Source: Streptomyces sp. TRM68367 | Lineage (GTDB): Bacteria > Actinomycetota > Actinomycetes > Streptomycetales > Streptomycetaceae | Direction: 5' to 3' | NCBI RefSeq assembly: GCF_014495685.1 | Contig: NZ_JACTVI010000029.1 | Location: 1-64,000, forward strand | Length of the DNA stretch: 64,000 nucleotides | In this document: positions 43,670 through 52,234 of the stretch, one piece after another | Position numbering within the stretch: position 1 is the stretch's first letter | Layout: every line of letters starts with the position of its first letter | Made by a program: the position numbers and the translations under genes | Notes under the pieces: model-generated | The model's input: the letters and a program-made list of their open reading frames with translations, nothing else | The model's database searches: none | What the model was told of the DNA's origin: nothing

Positions 43670-44005
43670 CGAAGCGCCATGCCGTAACGAGGCTCCATGG
43701 AGTACCGTCGGCTCTCCCCCTCCCACGGCAAGAACCGCCGGCACCGCCGTGCTGGAACACCGACTGCTCCAGTCGGGCGCTGGCGCCGTAGGGCGCGGCG
43801 CAGGCCGGAGCGACATCAGTGTCTTGCTACGACTGGCGGGTGTGGGAGCAGCAACTCCCAATCCACTGTCAAGGACGTCCCCGTTGTCTCGGAATCACAC
43901 GGTGGAGGCCATGACAGGCGGTGCTTGGCAACTCCTCTCGGCCGCCTTTTGCTGACCAGGACCCCAACATCGTGCCTCTGACCTGCACATATGCCTCAGG
44001 CGTAG
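43670..44005. other. Intergenic / degraded stretch before rhomboid remnant
   Basis: No intact gene is seen. At 43911 ATG-ACA-GGC... reads MTGGAWQLLSAAF and then stops, which resembles the start of a rhomboid loop region, so this part may be the decayed 5' portion of the pseudogene that follows. Base composition is less GC-rich and codon-like bias is absent. Confidence 0.5.
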
Positions 44006-44456
44006 ATGTACGGCAACAACATCGAGGACCGCCTGGGCCACATCCGCTTCGCGCTGTTCTACGGGGTCTGCGGCTACACGTCGGCGTACGGCTTCGCACT
44101 GCTCAACGCCGGCTCGGGCCAGCCGATGCTCGGGGCCTCGGGCGCGATCGCGGGCGTCCTGGGTGCCTATCTGCTGCTGCATCCTACGGCGCGGCTGGGT
44201 CCTCGTGCCCTTCCTGGTCTTCCTGCCGCTCAGGCTGCCCGCCTGGATCGTGCTGGGCTCGTGGTTCGTGCTCCAGGCGGTGTACTCCTCCGGCCAGGCC
44301 GTCACCGACGCGGGCACCGTGGCGTACGTGGCACACGTCGTCGGCTTCGCCACCGGCATGCTGATCGCCTGGCCGCTGCGCCGCGGCACGACACCGCCGC
44401 CGGAGCCGCCCGGCCTGCTGTTCGGCAGGCAGGCCCGGCCCCGGCACCCGTGGTGA
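44006..44456 (+). pseudogene. Rhomboid-family intramembrane serine protease, degraded
   Basis: The first frame reads YGNNIEDRLGHIRFALFY and the catalytic-serine loop MLGASGAIAGVLGAYLLLHP. At about 44195 homology shifts to the next frame, WVLVPFLVFLPLRLPAWIVL, which carries the catalytic-His helix VAYVAHVVGFATGM and ends GRQARPRHPW at 44456. A stop lies just before the first segment, and the N-terminal transmembrane helices are missing. There are thus at least two lesions: 5' loss and a shift (two bases missing or one extra). Confidence 0.85.
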
Positions 44457-44457
44457 G

Positions 44458-45525
44458 TCAGCGGCCGGTCTCCGTGTGGACGTACTCCACGAGCCGGGTC
44501 AGCGCGTCCGGGTCGGTGGACGGCAGTACGCCGTGACCGAGGTTGAACACATGGCCCTCGAGGCCCGCCGCCGTGTCCAGGACCTCGCGGGCCCTGGCCG
44601 CCACGGCCTCTCGCGGGGCGAACAGGACGGTCGGGTCGAGGTTGCCCTGGAGCGCCTTGCCGGGGCCGACGCGGCGGGCGGCCTCGTCGAGCGGGACACG
44701 CCAGTCGACGCCGACGACGTCCGCGCCGGCCTCGCCCATGAGGCCGAGGAGTTCACCGGTGCCGACGCCGAAGTGGATGCGCGGGACGCCGTACGCCGCC
44801 ACGGCCTCGAAGACCTTGCGGGACGCGGGCAGCACGGATCCCCGGTAGTCCACGGGGGCGAGGGCGCCGGCCCAGGAGTCGAACAGCTGGACCGCCGACG
44901 CGCCCGCCTCGATCTGGACCTTGAGGAAGGCGGCCGTGATGTCCGCGAGGCGGTCGAGCAGGTCGGCCCACAGCGCGGGGTCGCCGTACATCATCGCCTT
45001 GGCGTTCTCGTACGTGCGGGACGGACCGCCCTCGACGAGGTAGCTCGCGAGGGTGAACGGGGCGCCCGCGAAACCGATGAGCGGAGTGGTGCCGAGTTCG
45101 CGGGTGAGCAGGCCGATGGCCTCGGTGACGTAGGAGACGTCCTCGGGGGTCAGGTCGCGCAGCTGTGCCAGGTCCGCGCGGGTACGGATGGGGCGCTCGA
45201 CGACCGGGCCGACGCCGGGCTTGATGTCGAGGTCGACGCCGATGGCCTTGAGCGGGACGACGATGTCGCTGAAGTAGATCGCCGCGTCCACGTTGTGCCG
45301 GCGCACCGGCTGGAGCGTGATCTCGGTGACCAGCTCGGGCCGCATGCAGGACTCCAGCATCGGGATGCCCTCGCGGACCTTGCGGTACTCCGGCAGGGAG
45401 CGCCCGGCCTGCCGCATGAACCACACGGGCGTGTGCGGCACCGGTTCGCGTCTGCACGCCTTGAGGAACGGAGAGTCGTACGTCGCGGTCGGCTGCTGGC
45501 CCGAGGGGCTTCCGTTGGCACTCAC
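44458..45525 (-). CDS. hemE: Uroporphyrinogen decarboxylase
   Basis: A 355-residue TIM barrel with VWFMRQAGRSLPEYRKVREG, YFSDIVVPLKAIGVDLD, GFAGAPFTLASY, QLFDSWAG and GHVFNLGHGVLPSTD, all hallmark HemE blocks. It decarboxylates uroporphyrinogen III to coproporphyrinogen III in haem synthesis. The start is set at GTG 45525 (VSANGSPSGQQP) by comparison with remembered Streptomyces HemE; the frame is open to GTG 45558. Its stop lies two bases from the rhomboid remnant's end. Confidence 0.95.
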   Translation of the reverse strand: MSANGSPSGQQPTATYDSPFLKACRREPVPHTPVWFMRQAGRSLPEYRKVREGIPMLESCMRPELVTEITLQPVRRHNVDAAIYFSDIVVPLKAIGVDLDIKPGVGPVVERPIRTRADLAQLRDLTPEDVSYVTEAIGLLTRELGTTPLIGFAGAPFTLASYLVEGGPSRTYENAKAMMYGDPALWADLLDRLADITAAFLKVQIEAGASAVQLFDSWAGALAPVDYRGSVLPASRKVFEAVAAYGVPRIHFGVGTGELLGLMGEAGADVVGVDWRVPLDEAARRVGPGKALQGNLDPTVLFAPREAVAARAREVLDTAAGLEGHVFNLGHGVLPSTDPDALTRLVEYVHTETGR

Positions 45526-45569
45526 GACGGCAAGTCTCGCATGACGGTCGCCGGTCACTTACCCGGTGT

Positions 45570-45617
45570 GGGGGTTGCCCGGCGCGGGGGTTGCCCGGCG
45601 CGGGGGTTGCCCGGGGC
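45570..45617. repeat. Three tandem 16-bp repeats upstream of hemE
   Basis: Unit GGGGGTTGCCCGGCGC at 45570-45585 and 45586-45601, with a third copy at 45602-45617 (one difference). The repeats lie 45 bp upstream of hemE in the divergent spacer to the DUF3000 gene. The remainder of this 229-bp spacer shows no gene. Confidence 0.85.
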
Positions 45618-45754
45618 GGGGTCGCTCGCCCACGCCTGTGGGGTGCCTCCCTGGGCCTCAGGGCACTGGGGGAGCCACGGCTGCCCTCAGCTGCGTATGC
45701 CCACATAGGGTGTCTAGCCCAGCGCCATAGCCCGGTTCCCCTTAATCTTCCCGC

Positions 45755-46429
45755 ATGGCTGCGGCTCAGGGACGACTGTCGGACGGCGCTGGCGGAATGG
45801 ACGAAGCGAAGGACACCGAGGAAGAGGGTCGGCGTGCGGGCGCGGGCCCGCTGCCCTTCCGGGCCGCCGTCGACGCGCTGCGCACCGCGCGACTGCGGCC
45901 GCAGATCGAGGTGGAGCCGACCCGCGCACCGCAGCGGCTCGCCCCGTACGCGTACGCGCTGGAGGCCGCGGTCGTCGACGGCGACCAGGACCTGGCGGAC
46001 GGCCGCCTGGTACTGCTGCACGACCCGGCCGGGCACGACGCCTGGCGGGGCACCTTCCGGCTGGTGACGCTGGTGCGCGCGGAGCTGGAGGCGGAGATGG
46101 CCGCTGACCCGTTGCTGCCCGACGTGTGCTGGTCCTGGCTGACCGGCGCGCTCCAGGCGCGCGGACTGACGTACGGCGAGCCGAGCGGCACCGTCACGCG
46201 CGCGAGTTCGCACTACTTCGGCGGGCTGGCGGAGCGTCCGTCGGCCTCGCAGATCGAGATCCGGGCGTCCTGGACGCCCCGCGAGGGCCTGGGCGGCGTT
46301 CCGGACACCGCCGCGCACCTGGCCTCCTGGTGCGATCTGCTCGCCCAGGTCGCGGGGTTGCCGCCGGCCGGTCCGGGCGACGCGTCGGTGGTGACGCTGC
46401 CCCAGCGGCGCGGCCCGCAGTCCTGCTGA
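45755..46429 (+). CDS. DUF3000 family protein
   Basis: A 224-residue soluble protein with PFRAAVDALRTARLRPQIEV, RLAPYAYALEAAV, GRLVLLHDPAGHDAWRGTFR and SSHYFGGLAERPSASQIEIR. I recognise this as the DUF3000 protein that sits between hemE and whiI in Streptomyces. The acidic N-terminal 30 residues are variable; the ATG at 45755 has no strong ribosome site and GTG/ATG starts slightly downstream are possible. Function unknown. Confidence 0.88.
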   Translation: MAAAQGRLSDGAGGMDEAKDTEEEGRRAGAGPLPFRAAVDALRTARLRPQIEVEPTRAPQRLAPYAYALEAAVVDGDQDLADGRLVLLHDPAGHDAWRGTFRLVTLVRAELEAEMAADPLLPDVCWSWLTGALQARGLTYGEPSGTVTRASSHYFGGLAERPSASQIEIRASWTPREGLGGVPDTAAHLASWCDLLAQVAGLPPAGPGDASVVTLPQRRGPQSC

Positions 46430-46656
46430 TCCCGTTCGCCGTTCCCTGCGGTTCCCGTCGGGTTCCCGCCCTGTTTCCCTGTGTCAACCCTGTGACCCGC
46501 TCATGCACCCCATCCGACCGATCACTTTGTCGATACGGACACATTCCGAAAAAATCAGCCACCCAATCGGGCCCGACCGAACCGATTCGTTCGTCGGGCG
46601 ATCGATCGCGTGTCCGAATTGCACAGATTGTTACTCACTGAATCGTGATCATTCTC

Positions 46657-46684
46657 TAAAGGACGCCGGGTTTGCTGCCGAAGA
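46657..46684 (+). promoter_or_regulatory. WhiG-type sigma promoter upstream of whiI
   Basis: TAAA (46657-46660), 16 bp, then GCCGAAGA (46677-46684) agrees well with the motility/sporulation sigma consensus TAAA-N15/16-GCCGATAA. It lies about 80 bp before the whiI start. whiI is a known WhiG target in S. coelicolor. The rest of the 333-bp spacer 46430-46762 is AT-richer and holds no gene. Confidence 0.7.
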
Positions 46685-46762
46685 CCACTGTGACCTTGAA
46701 AGCACGGTTCGTCCCGGCTTCACCCCCACGAGCCGGCCCCGTCCCGCACCCCAGGAGGCCTG

Positions 46763-47425
46763 GTGTCCGTTCTACTTGAGCAGCCCGCAAGCCTGGTCGC
46801 CTACCGCCCGAACAAGCCGACCGCCATGGTGGTCGTGGCCGACCCGCGCGTCCGCTCCACCGTCACCCGCCACCTCTGGGCGCTCGGTGTGCGCGATGTC
46901 ATCGAAGCCTCGTCCATCGCGGAGGCTCGTCCCCGCATCGGCAACCCCCGCGACATCTGCGTCGCCGACGTCCACCTGCCCGACGGCTCGGGCCTGACCC
47001 TGCTGTCGGAGACCCGCGCCGCCGGCTGGCCCAACGGCCTCGCCCTGTCCGCCGCCGACGACATCGGCGCCGTCCGCAACGCCCTCGCCGGCGGCGTGAA
47101 GGGTTACGTCGTCACCGGCACCCGTACGAACGTCGGGCTCCCCACCCGGCCGGGTGCCGCCCCCATCGGCGCCGCCGCCGCGCGTCTGCACCGCCGCCCC
47201 CCGGGTGCCCCGAGTCACCCGGGCGGCTACCGCGAACTGTCCGGCCGCGAGGTCGAGGTGCTGCGACTGGTCGCGGAGGGCCAGTCGAACAAAGCGATCG
47301 GCGTCTCCATGGGCCTGTCCGCGCTGACCGTCAAGAGCCACCTCGCCCGCATCGCCCGCAAGCTCGGCACCGGCGACCGCGCCGGAATGGTCGCGGTGGC
47401 CCTGCGCACCGGCATCATCCACTGA
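46763..47425 (+). CDS. whiI: WhiI, atypical response regulator for sporulation
   Basis: 220 residues: an N-terminal receiver-like domain (about 20-125) and a C-terminal LuxR/NarL helix-turn-helix (about 155-215; LSGREVEVLRLVAEGQSNKA). The receiver lacks the usual acidic pair (VVVADPRVR has one Asp), as known for WhiI, while DVHLPD and the Lys in GGVKGY remain. WhiI partners BldM to control late sporulation genes. AGGAGG lies seven nt before GTG 46763. The hemE-DUF3000-whiI-rnd order is as in S. coelicolor (from memory), supporting the name. Confidence 0.88.
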   Translation: MSVLLEQPASLVAYRPNKPTAMVVVADPRVRSTVTRHLWALGVRDVIEASSIAEARPRIGNPRDICVADVHLPDGSGLTLLSETRAAGWPNGLALSAADDIGAVRNALAGGVKGYVVTGTRTNVGLPTRPGAAPIGAAAARLHRRPPGAPSHPGGYRELSGREVEVLRLVAEGQSNKAIGVSMGLSALTVKSHLARIARKLGTGDRAGMVAVALRTGIIH

Positions 47426-47550
47426 CCGCACCCCCACCTGTTCCCACCCCTGTTCGCCGACGTGAACGGGCCCGGCCGCTGGCCCGGCTCAGGTCCGGCC
47501 CGCCCCGTGAGCCCGGCAGGGCACCCGCCTGACTGGTTTACGACCCTTGA

Positions 47551-47584
47551 GCGCCCGTCGACGGAACGTTCCGTCGGCGGGCGC
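47551..47584. terminator. 34-bp near-perfect palindrome between whiI and rnd
   Basis: GCGCCCGtCGACGGAAC and its reverse complement meet with no spacer (17-bp arms, one mismatch) at 47551-47584. It is 125 bp after whiI and 26 bp before the ribonuclease D start. It may be the whiI terminator or an operator for rnd; a stem with a minimal loop fits either. Confidence 0.55.
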
Positions 47585-47610
47585 CGTCCATCCCCGGATA
47601 CCCTTGACAG

Positions 47611-48900
47611 GTGACCGACGCCCAAGAGACCGCAGCAGACACTTCACTGCGAACCACCGGAGGCGCTCCTCCGGACGACGGCGGATCTTCTGCTACGGAG
47701 GCGCCGATCCCGTTGCTCGAACCCCGCGAGGGCATCCCCCCGGTGATCGCTGACGAGGCCGCCCTCGCGGAGGTGATCGCCGCCTTCGCCGCCGGCTCCG
47801 GCCCCGTCGCCGTCGACGCCGAGCGCGCCTCCGGCTACCGCTACGGCCAGCGCGCCTACCTCGTCCAGCTGCGCCGGGAGGGCGCCGGGAGCGCGCTGAT
47901 CGACCCCGTGGCCTGCCCCGACCTGTCCGGCCTGGGCGAGGCGCTGTCCGGCGTGGAGTGGGTGCTGCACGCGGCCACCCAGGACCTGCCGTGCCTGCGC
48001 GAGATAGGTATGGTGCCCAGCCGCCTGTTCGACACCGAGCTGGCCGGGCGGCTCGCCGGGTTCCCGCGGGTCGGGCTCGGCGCGATGGTCGAGAACGTGC
48101 TCGGCTACGTCCTGGAGAAGGGCCACTCCGCGGTCGACTGGTCCACCCGGCCGCTGCCCGAGCCGTGGCTGCGGTATGCGGCGCTGGACGTGGAGCTGCT
48201 CGTCGATCTGCGGGACGCGCTGGAGAAGGAGCTGGACCGGCAGGGGAAACTGGAGTGGGCGCGGCAGGAGTTCGCGGCGATTGCGGCTGCGCCGCCGGCC
48301 GAGCCGCGGAAGGATCCGTGGCGGCGGACGTCCGGGATGCACAAGGTGCGGCGGCGTCGGCAGCTGGCTGTCGTAAGGGAGTTGTGGCAGACGCGGGATC
48401 GGATCGCGCAGCGGCGGGATGTGTCGCCGGGCAAGGTGTTGTCGGACGCCGCCATTGTGGAGGCCGCGTTGGCCCTGCCGGGCAACGTCCAGGCTTTGGC
48501 GGCGTTGAATGGGTTCGGGCATCGCATGGGGCGGCGTCAGCTTGAGCAGTGGCAGGCCGCGGTGGATCGGGCCAAGGGGCTTTCCGATGCGCGGTTGCCC
48601 GCGCCGGGGCAGCCGGTGACGGGGCCACCGCCGCCGCGGGCCTGGGCCGACAAGGATCCCGCTGCGGCGGAGCGGCTCACTACGGCGCGGGCTGCGGTGA
48701 CGGCGCTTGCCGAGCAGCTCAATATGCCGCAGGAGAACTTGATTACGCCGGATACGGTTCGGCGGGTTTGCTGGGAGCCGCCGAAGGTCTTGAGTGCCGA
48801 GTCCGTGGGGGCTGCGCTGGCCGGTTACGGTGCGCGGGTGTGGCAGGTCGAGCTGGTGACGCCGGTGCTTCTGGGTGCGCTGGCTGTTGGGGGTGCCTAG
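47611..48900 (+). CDS. rnd: Ribonuclease D family 3'-5' exonuclease
   Basis: 429 residues. A DEDD exonuclease domain (about 45-225) has VAVDAERASGYRYG (Asp, Glu), VLHAATQDLPCL and YAALDVELLVDL. An HRDC domain (about 240-320; RRRRQLAVVRELWQTRDRIA) and a C-terminal actinobacterial extension follow. It trims stable RNA 3' ends. The GTG start at 47611 is taken from the open frame and conserved N-terminus (MTDAQETA); no strong ribosome site is visible. Codon bias weakens near the 3' end but no lesion is seen. Confidence 0.93.
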   Translation: MTDAQETAADTSLRTTGGAPPDDGGSSATEAPIPLLEPREGIPPVIADEAALAEVIAAFAAGSGPVAVDAERASGYRYGQRAYLVQLRREGAGSALIDPVACPDLSGLGEALSGVEWVLHAATQDLPCLREIGMVPSRLFDTELAGRLAGFPRVGLGAMVENVLGYVLEKGHSAVDWSTRPLPEPWLRYAALDVELLVDLRDALEKELDRQGKLEWARQEFAAIAAAPPAEPRKDPWRRTSGMHKVRRRRQLAVVRELWQTRDRIAQRRDVSPGKVLSDAAIVEAALALPGNVQALAALNGFGHRMGRRQLEQWQAAVDRAKGLSDARLPAPGQPVTGPPPPRAWADKDPAAAERLTTARAAVTALAEQLNMPQENLITPDTVRRVCWEPPKVLSAESVGAALAGYGARVWQVELVTPVLLGALAVGGA

Positions 48901-48930
48901 CCGCCGTAGGAGTCTTTGTCGTACGGCGGC
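48900..48930. terminator. Hairpin terminator after rnd
   Basis: GCCGCCGTA (48900-48908) pairs with TACGGCGGC (48922-48930) around a 13-nt loop, starting at the rnd stop codon. The following CCGGTTCCCCGCGCCCCTT resembles a very common Streptomyces intergenic sequence (low weight). It is convergent with the sugar permease gene. Confidence 0.7.
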
Positions 48931-48981
48931 TGCGGGTTCTAGTGGCTTGTCGCCCGGTTCCCCGCGCCCCTTAGAGGTGGG

Positions 48982-49812
48982 TCACCTCGTCGCTCCTCGC
49001 ATGAAACCGTTGTAGATGTACCTCTGCAGGCAGAGGAAGACGATCAGTGTGGGCAAGATGACCAGGACCGCTCCTGCCGAGATCGTTTCCCAATGCGCGC
49101 CGAACGGGCCCTTGAAGCGGAAGAGGGACGTTGAGATCACGCCATGGTCCTGGGACGGCAGGTAGAGGAAGGGGATGTAGAAGTCGTTGTAGGTGGTGAT
49201 GCCTTTGACGATGACTACGGTGGCGATCGCCGGTTTCAGGAGCGGGAAGATGATTCTGCGGTAGATCGTGAAGGCGCTGGCGCCGTCCAGGCGCGCCGCC
49301 TCGTCGAGGGACAGTGGGATCGAGCGGATGAACTGCAGGAAGATGTAGATCGACACGATGTCCGTGCCCGTGTAGAGCAGGATCGGCGCCCAGAGGGTGT
49401 CGAACGCGCCGAAGCTGTTCACGATCTGGAAGGTCGCCACCTGTGTCGTCACGCCGGGGACGAGGGCGGCGATCAGGAACAGGGCGACGACGATTTTCCG
49501 GAAACGGAAGGTGAACCGGTCGATCGCGTACGCCGTCATCGAGCCGATGAGGACGGTGCCCCCGATGGCGACGACCAGGATGATCGCCGTGTTTCCGAAG
49601 GCGGAGAGCATCCGGCCGTCCTGGAACGCCGTCACGTAGTTGGCGAAGTTGAGCGGGTCCTCGGGGAGCGAGAGGGCTCCGCTGCCCTTGGCCATCTCCT
49701 CCTCCGACTTGAGGGAGGTCAGGAGGACGGCGCCGAGCGGCAGCAGGACGATCACCGTCGCGGCGATCAGCGACAGGTACATGAGGATGCGGGCAACGGC
49801 TCGGCGGGTCAT
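48982..49812 (-). CDS. Carbohydrate ABC transporter permease (MalG-like)
   Basis: A 276-residue permease with six hydrophobic helices and the EAA loop SLDEAARLDGASAFTIYRRIIFP. It has the typical end block for CUT1 permeases. It overlaps the second permease by 4 bp (ATGA). It forms a sugar uptake system with the next two genes; no ATPase gene is present, so a shared MsiK-type ATPase elsewhere is likely (known for Streptomyces). Confidence 0.93.
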   Translation of the reverse strand: MTRRAVARILMYLSLIAATVIVLLPLGAVLLTSLKSEEEMAKGSGALSLPEDPLNFANYVTAFQDGRMLSAFGNTAIILVVAIGGTVLIGSMTAYAIDRFTFRFRKIVVALFLIAALVPGVTTQVATFQIVNSFGAFDTLWAPILLYTGTDIVSIYIFLQFIRSIPLSLDEAARLDGASAFTIYRRIIFPLLKPAIATVVIVKGITTYNDFYIPFLYLPSQDHGVISTSLFRFKGPFGAHWETISAGAVLVILPTLIVFLCLQRYIYNGFMRGATR

Positions 49813-50765
49813 ACGAGGTCCACCCTGTCGTCGGGGACGAGCCGGCGTTGCACCCAGGTCACCGTCAGGATGATCAGCAGCAGCACGACGGCGGCGGCCG
49901 AGGCGAGGCCCGTCTTGTTGAACTGGAAGGCCAGCTTCACGGTCTGGATCACGAAGGTCTCGGTGCCGGTCGCCCCGCCGGTCATGATGTACGGGATCTC
50001 GAAGACCGCCAGCGAGCCGGAGATGGACAGGATCACCGTCAGCGTGAGGACCGGCTTGATGCCCGGCGCGATGATGTGGCGGAACTGGTGCCAGCGGTTC
50101 GCGCCGTCCAGGTCGGCCGCCTCGTACAGTTCCCCGGGGATGGACTGGATCGCGCCGAGGAAGAGGACGAAGTTCAGGCCCAGGTAGCGCCAGACCGACA
50201 CGCCCGCGAGAGAGGTGTTCGCGGAGGACGGCGTGCCCAGCCAGGTGTGGTCGGTGTGCACGCCGAACAGGCTCAGCACCGAGTCGAGGGTGCCGCCGTC
50301 CTGGAAGAAGTACAGGAAGACCAGGCCGATCGCGACGCCGTTGATCAGGTACGGGAAGAACAGCACGCCCTTGAAGAAGTTCCGGAAGCGGACGTTGAAG
50401 CTCAGCACCGTCGCGAAGTACAGCGCGAGGACGATCTGCACGGCCGAGGCGACCAGGTAGTAACCGCTGACGAAGAAGACCTGGAAGAGGTCCTCGCGGG
50501 TGAAGATCTCGGCGTAGTTCCCGGCGCCCGTGTAGCTCAGTTCGGGGCTCACGCCGTCCCAGTCGGTGAAGCTGTACGCGACCATGTTGGCGATCGGCGC
50601 GTAGGTGAAGGTGATCAGGAGGGCGAGCGGGGCGAGCAGAAACAGCCAGGGGGTGACGACCCGCCGCAGGCGGGCCCTGCGCGGCGCGGGTTCGGCGACT
50701 GCCGTCTCCGGGCCCGGTGGCGCCGGAGGCCGGGAGGCGGCCGCCTTCTCGGTGGTGTCCGTCAT
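49809..50765 (-). CDS. Carbohydrate ABC transporter permease (MalF-like)
   Basis: A 318-residue permease with a polar, Pro-rich N-terminus (about 1-40), six helices and the EAA loop ELYEAADLDGANRWHQFRHI. The start ATG at 50765 shares one base with the solute-binding-protein stop (TGATG); the longer frame from 50798 lies inside that gene and is not used. It pairs with the MalG-like permease in a CUT1 importer. Confidence 0.93.
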   Translation of the reverse strand: MTDTTEKAAASRPPAPPGPETAVAEPAPRRARLRRVVTPWLFLLAPLALLITFTYAPIANMVAYSFTDWDGVSPELSYTGAGNYAEIFTREDLFQVFFVSGYYLVASAVQIVLALYFATVLSFNVRFRNFFKGVLFFPYLINGVAIGLVFLYFFQDGGTLDSVLSLFGVHTDHTWLGTPSSANTSLAGVSVWRYLGLNFVLFLGAIQSIPGELYEAADLDGANRWHQFRHIIAPGIKPVLTLTVILSISGSLAVFEIPYIMTGGATGTETFVIQTVKLAFQFNKTGLASAAAVVLLLIILTVTWVQRRLVPDDRVDLV

Positions 50766-52078
50766 CAGGACCCCAGGCTCGCCTGCGTGTCGGTCCACTT
50801 CTTGGAGAGGTCCGCGAAGAAGTCAGCCAGGCTGCCCTTCTTCGCGCCGCGGGCGAGGTCGACCAGGTTCTGGCGGTAGGTGGGCTGGTAGATGCCGACC
50901 TCGGAGGCGTTGTCGAGCTTCTTGAGCTTCGCGCCCGCGGTGTCGTCCACCTCGATGATCTTCACGCCCGCGTCCTGGTACGGCTTCAGCACCGCGGGTA
51001 GGGCCGCGTCCTTGAGCGGGGAGACGGCCAGGTTGTCCTCGACGTAGCCGGACTTGTCGGTGAACCAGTCGATCCAGGCTCGGGCCGCCGCCTTGTGCTT
51101 GGAGTGGACGTTGACGGCCTGGTTGTAGTCGGGCTGGGCGACCGCGCAGAAGGTGCCGTTCTTCTTCGCCGGGAAGGGCATGAACCCGATGTCGTCCGGG
51201 TTCACGCCGGCCTTCTTCGCGGCGTCCTGGAACTGGATGATCGCCCAGGTGCCGAGCCACTGCGTGGCGATCTCGCCCCGGGCCAGACGCGGTTTGGACT
51301 CCTCCCAGTTGGTCGTCGTCGGGTCTTTCTCAGCGAGCCCCTGCTTGACGATGTCGTGCAGCAGCGTGTCGCCGACGCGCAACTCGGAGCCCTTCGCCCA
51401 CGGGTCGCCCTCGGCGAGCTTCGTGGTGGCCTGGGTGTCGCAGTTGACCGCGCCGCGGACGTCTGTCCACTGCGTCATCGGCCACTTGGCGGCGAAGTTG
51501 GTGTAGAAGGGGGTCGCGTCGGTCTTGTCCTTGATGGCCTTCAGGGCGTCGAGGAACGCGGCCGGGCTGGTGGGCCATTCGGTGACCCCGGCCTCACGCC
51601 AGACCTTCTTGTTGTAGAGGAAGCCGGGTATCACGCCGACCGGGCTCTGGCCGTAGACCTTGCCGTCGACGGTGGTGTAGTCGGTGAAGCGGTATTTCTT
51701 GCTGCGCTCGGCCTGGGTGCCCAGTGAGGCGAAGAACTTGGGGTAGTCGTCCTTCTCGATGACCGCGGGGATCAGCAGGACATCGCCGTAGTCCTCCGTG
51801 TTCATCCGGATCTTGATCTCGGACTCGTAGTTGGTGAGGGCCTGGAACTCGACCTTCACCTTCGGGTAGGTCTTCCTGAACTCGGCGGCGTACCGGTCCA
51901 TCGTGCCGTCCTGCACGAGGTCGGTCCGCACGGTGAGGACCGTGATGGTCCCTCTCACCTTCGACGGGTCGGTGGGCGCCTCGGCCTCGGCGCCCTCGGT
52001 CCCGCGCGAGGTTCCGGTGCAGCCGGCGGCCACCAGGGCGGCTCCCACGGCGAGTGCCAGGACAGTACGGCGGTTCAT
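50765..52078 (-). CDS. Sugar ABC transporter solute-binding lipoprotein
   Basis: A 437-residue extracellular binding protein. The signal sequence with lipobox VAAGC (about residues 17-21) marks a lipoprotein, and the mature part is of the CUT1 family (ITVLTVRTDLVQDGTMDRYA, IATQWLGTWAIIQFQ). ATG 52078 is preferred, with GGAG nine nt upstream over ATG 52084 and GTG 52102. It is first gene of the importer operon, divergent from the beta-mannosidase. The likely ligand is a mannoside-type oligosaccharide, inferred from that neighbour. Confidence 0.92.
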   Translation of the reverse strand: MNRRTVLALAVGAALVAAGCTGTSRGTEGAEAEAPTDPSKVRGTITVLTVRTDLVQDGTMDRYAAEFRKTYPKVKVEFQALTNYESEIKIRMNTEDYGDVLLIPAVIEKDDYPKFFASLGTQAERSKKYRFTDYTTVDGKVYGQSPVGVIPGFLYNKKVWREAGVTEWPTSPAAFLDALKAIKDKTDATPFYTNFAAKWPMTQWTDVRGAVNCDTQATTKLAEGDPWAKGSELRVGDTLLHDIVKQGLAEKDPTTTNWEESKPRLARGEIATQWLGTWAIIQFQDAAKKAGVNPDDIGFMPFPAKKNGTFCAVAQPDYNQAVNVHSKHKAAARAWIDWFTDKSGYVEDNLAVSPLKDAALPAVLKPYQDAGVKIIEVDDTAGAKLKKLDNASEVGIYQPTYRQNLVDLARGAKKGSLADFFADLSKKWTDTQASLGS

Positions 52079-52142
52079 GTGCATCAGCTCCGTTCTTGTC
52101 ACGGACGGAAGAGCACGTGCGGGTTGGCTGGTTTCGGCACTC

Positions 52143-52158
52143 TGTCAGCGCTTTCTCA
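52143..52158. promoter_or_regulatory. Candidate LacI-family operator
   Basis: TGTCAGCGCTTTCTCA is centred on AGCGCT, the CG-centred palindrome style of LacI-family sites. It lies in the 156-bp spacer between the divergent binding-protein and beta-mannosidase genes. The LacI regulator gene at 54613 is the obvious candidate to bind it. Confidence 0.5.
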
Positions 52159-52234
52159 ACCGGTAAAGTCCCATTCCCGCCAACGATGCGAACATGACGC
52201 TCAGTTCTGTGCTGGACCGGTTTAGGGAGTGCGC

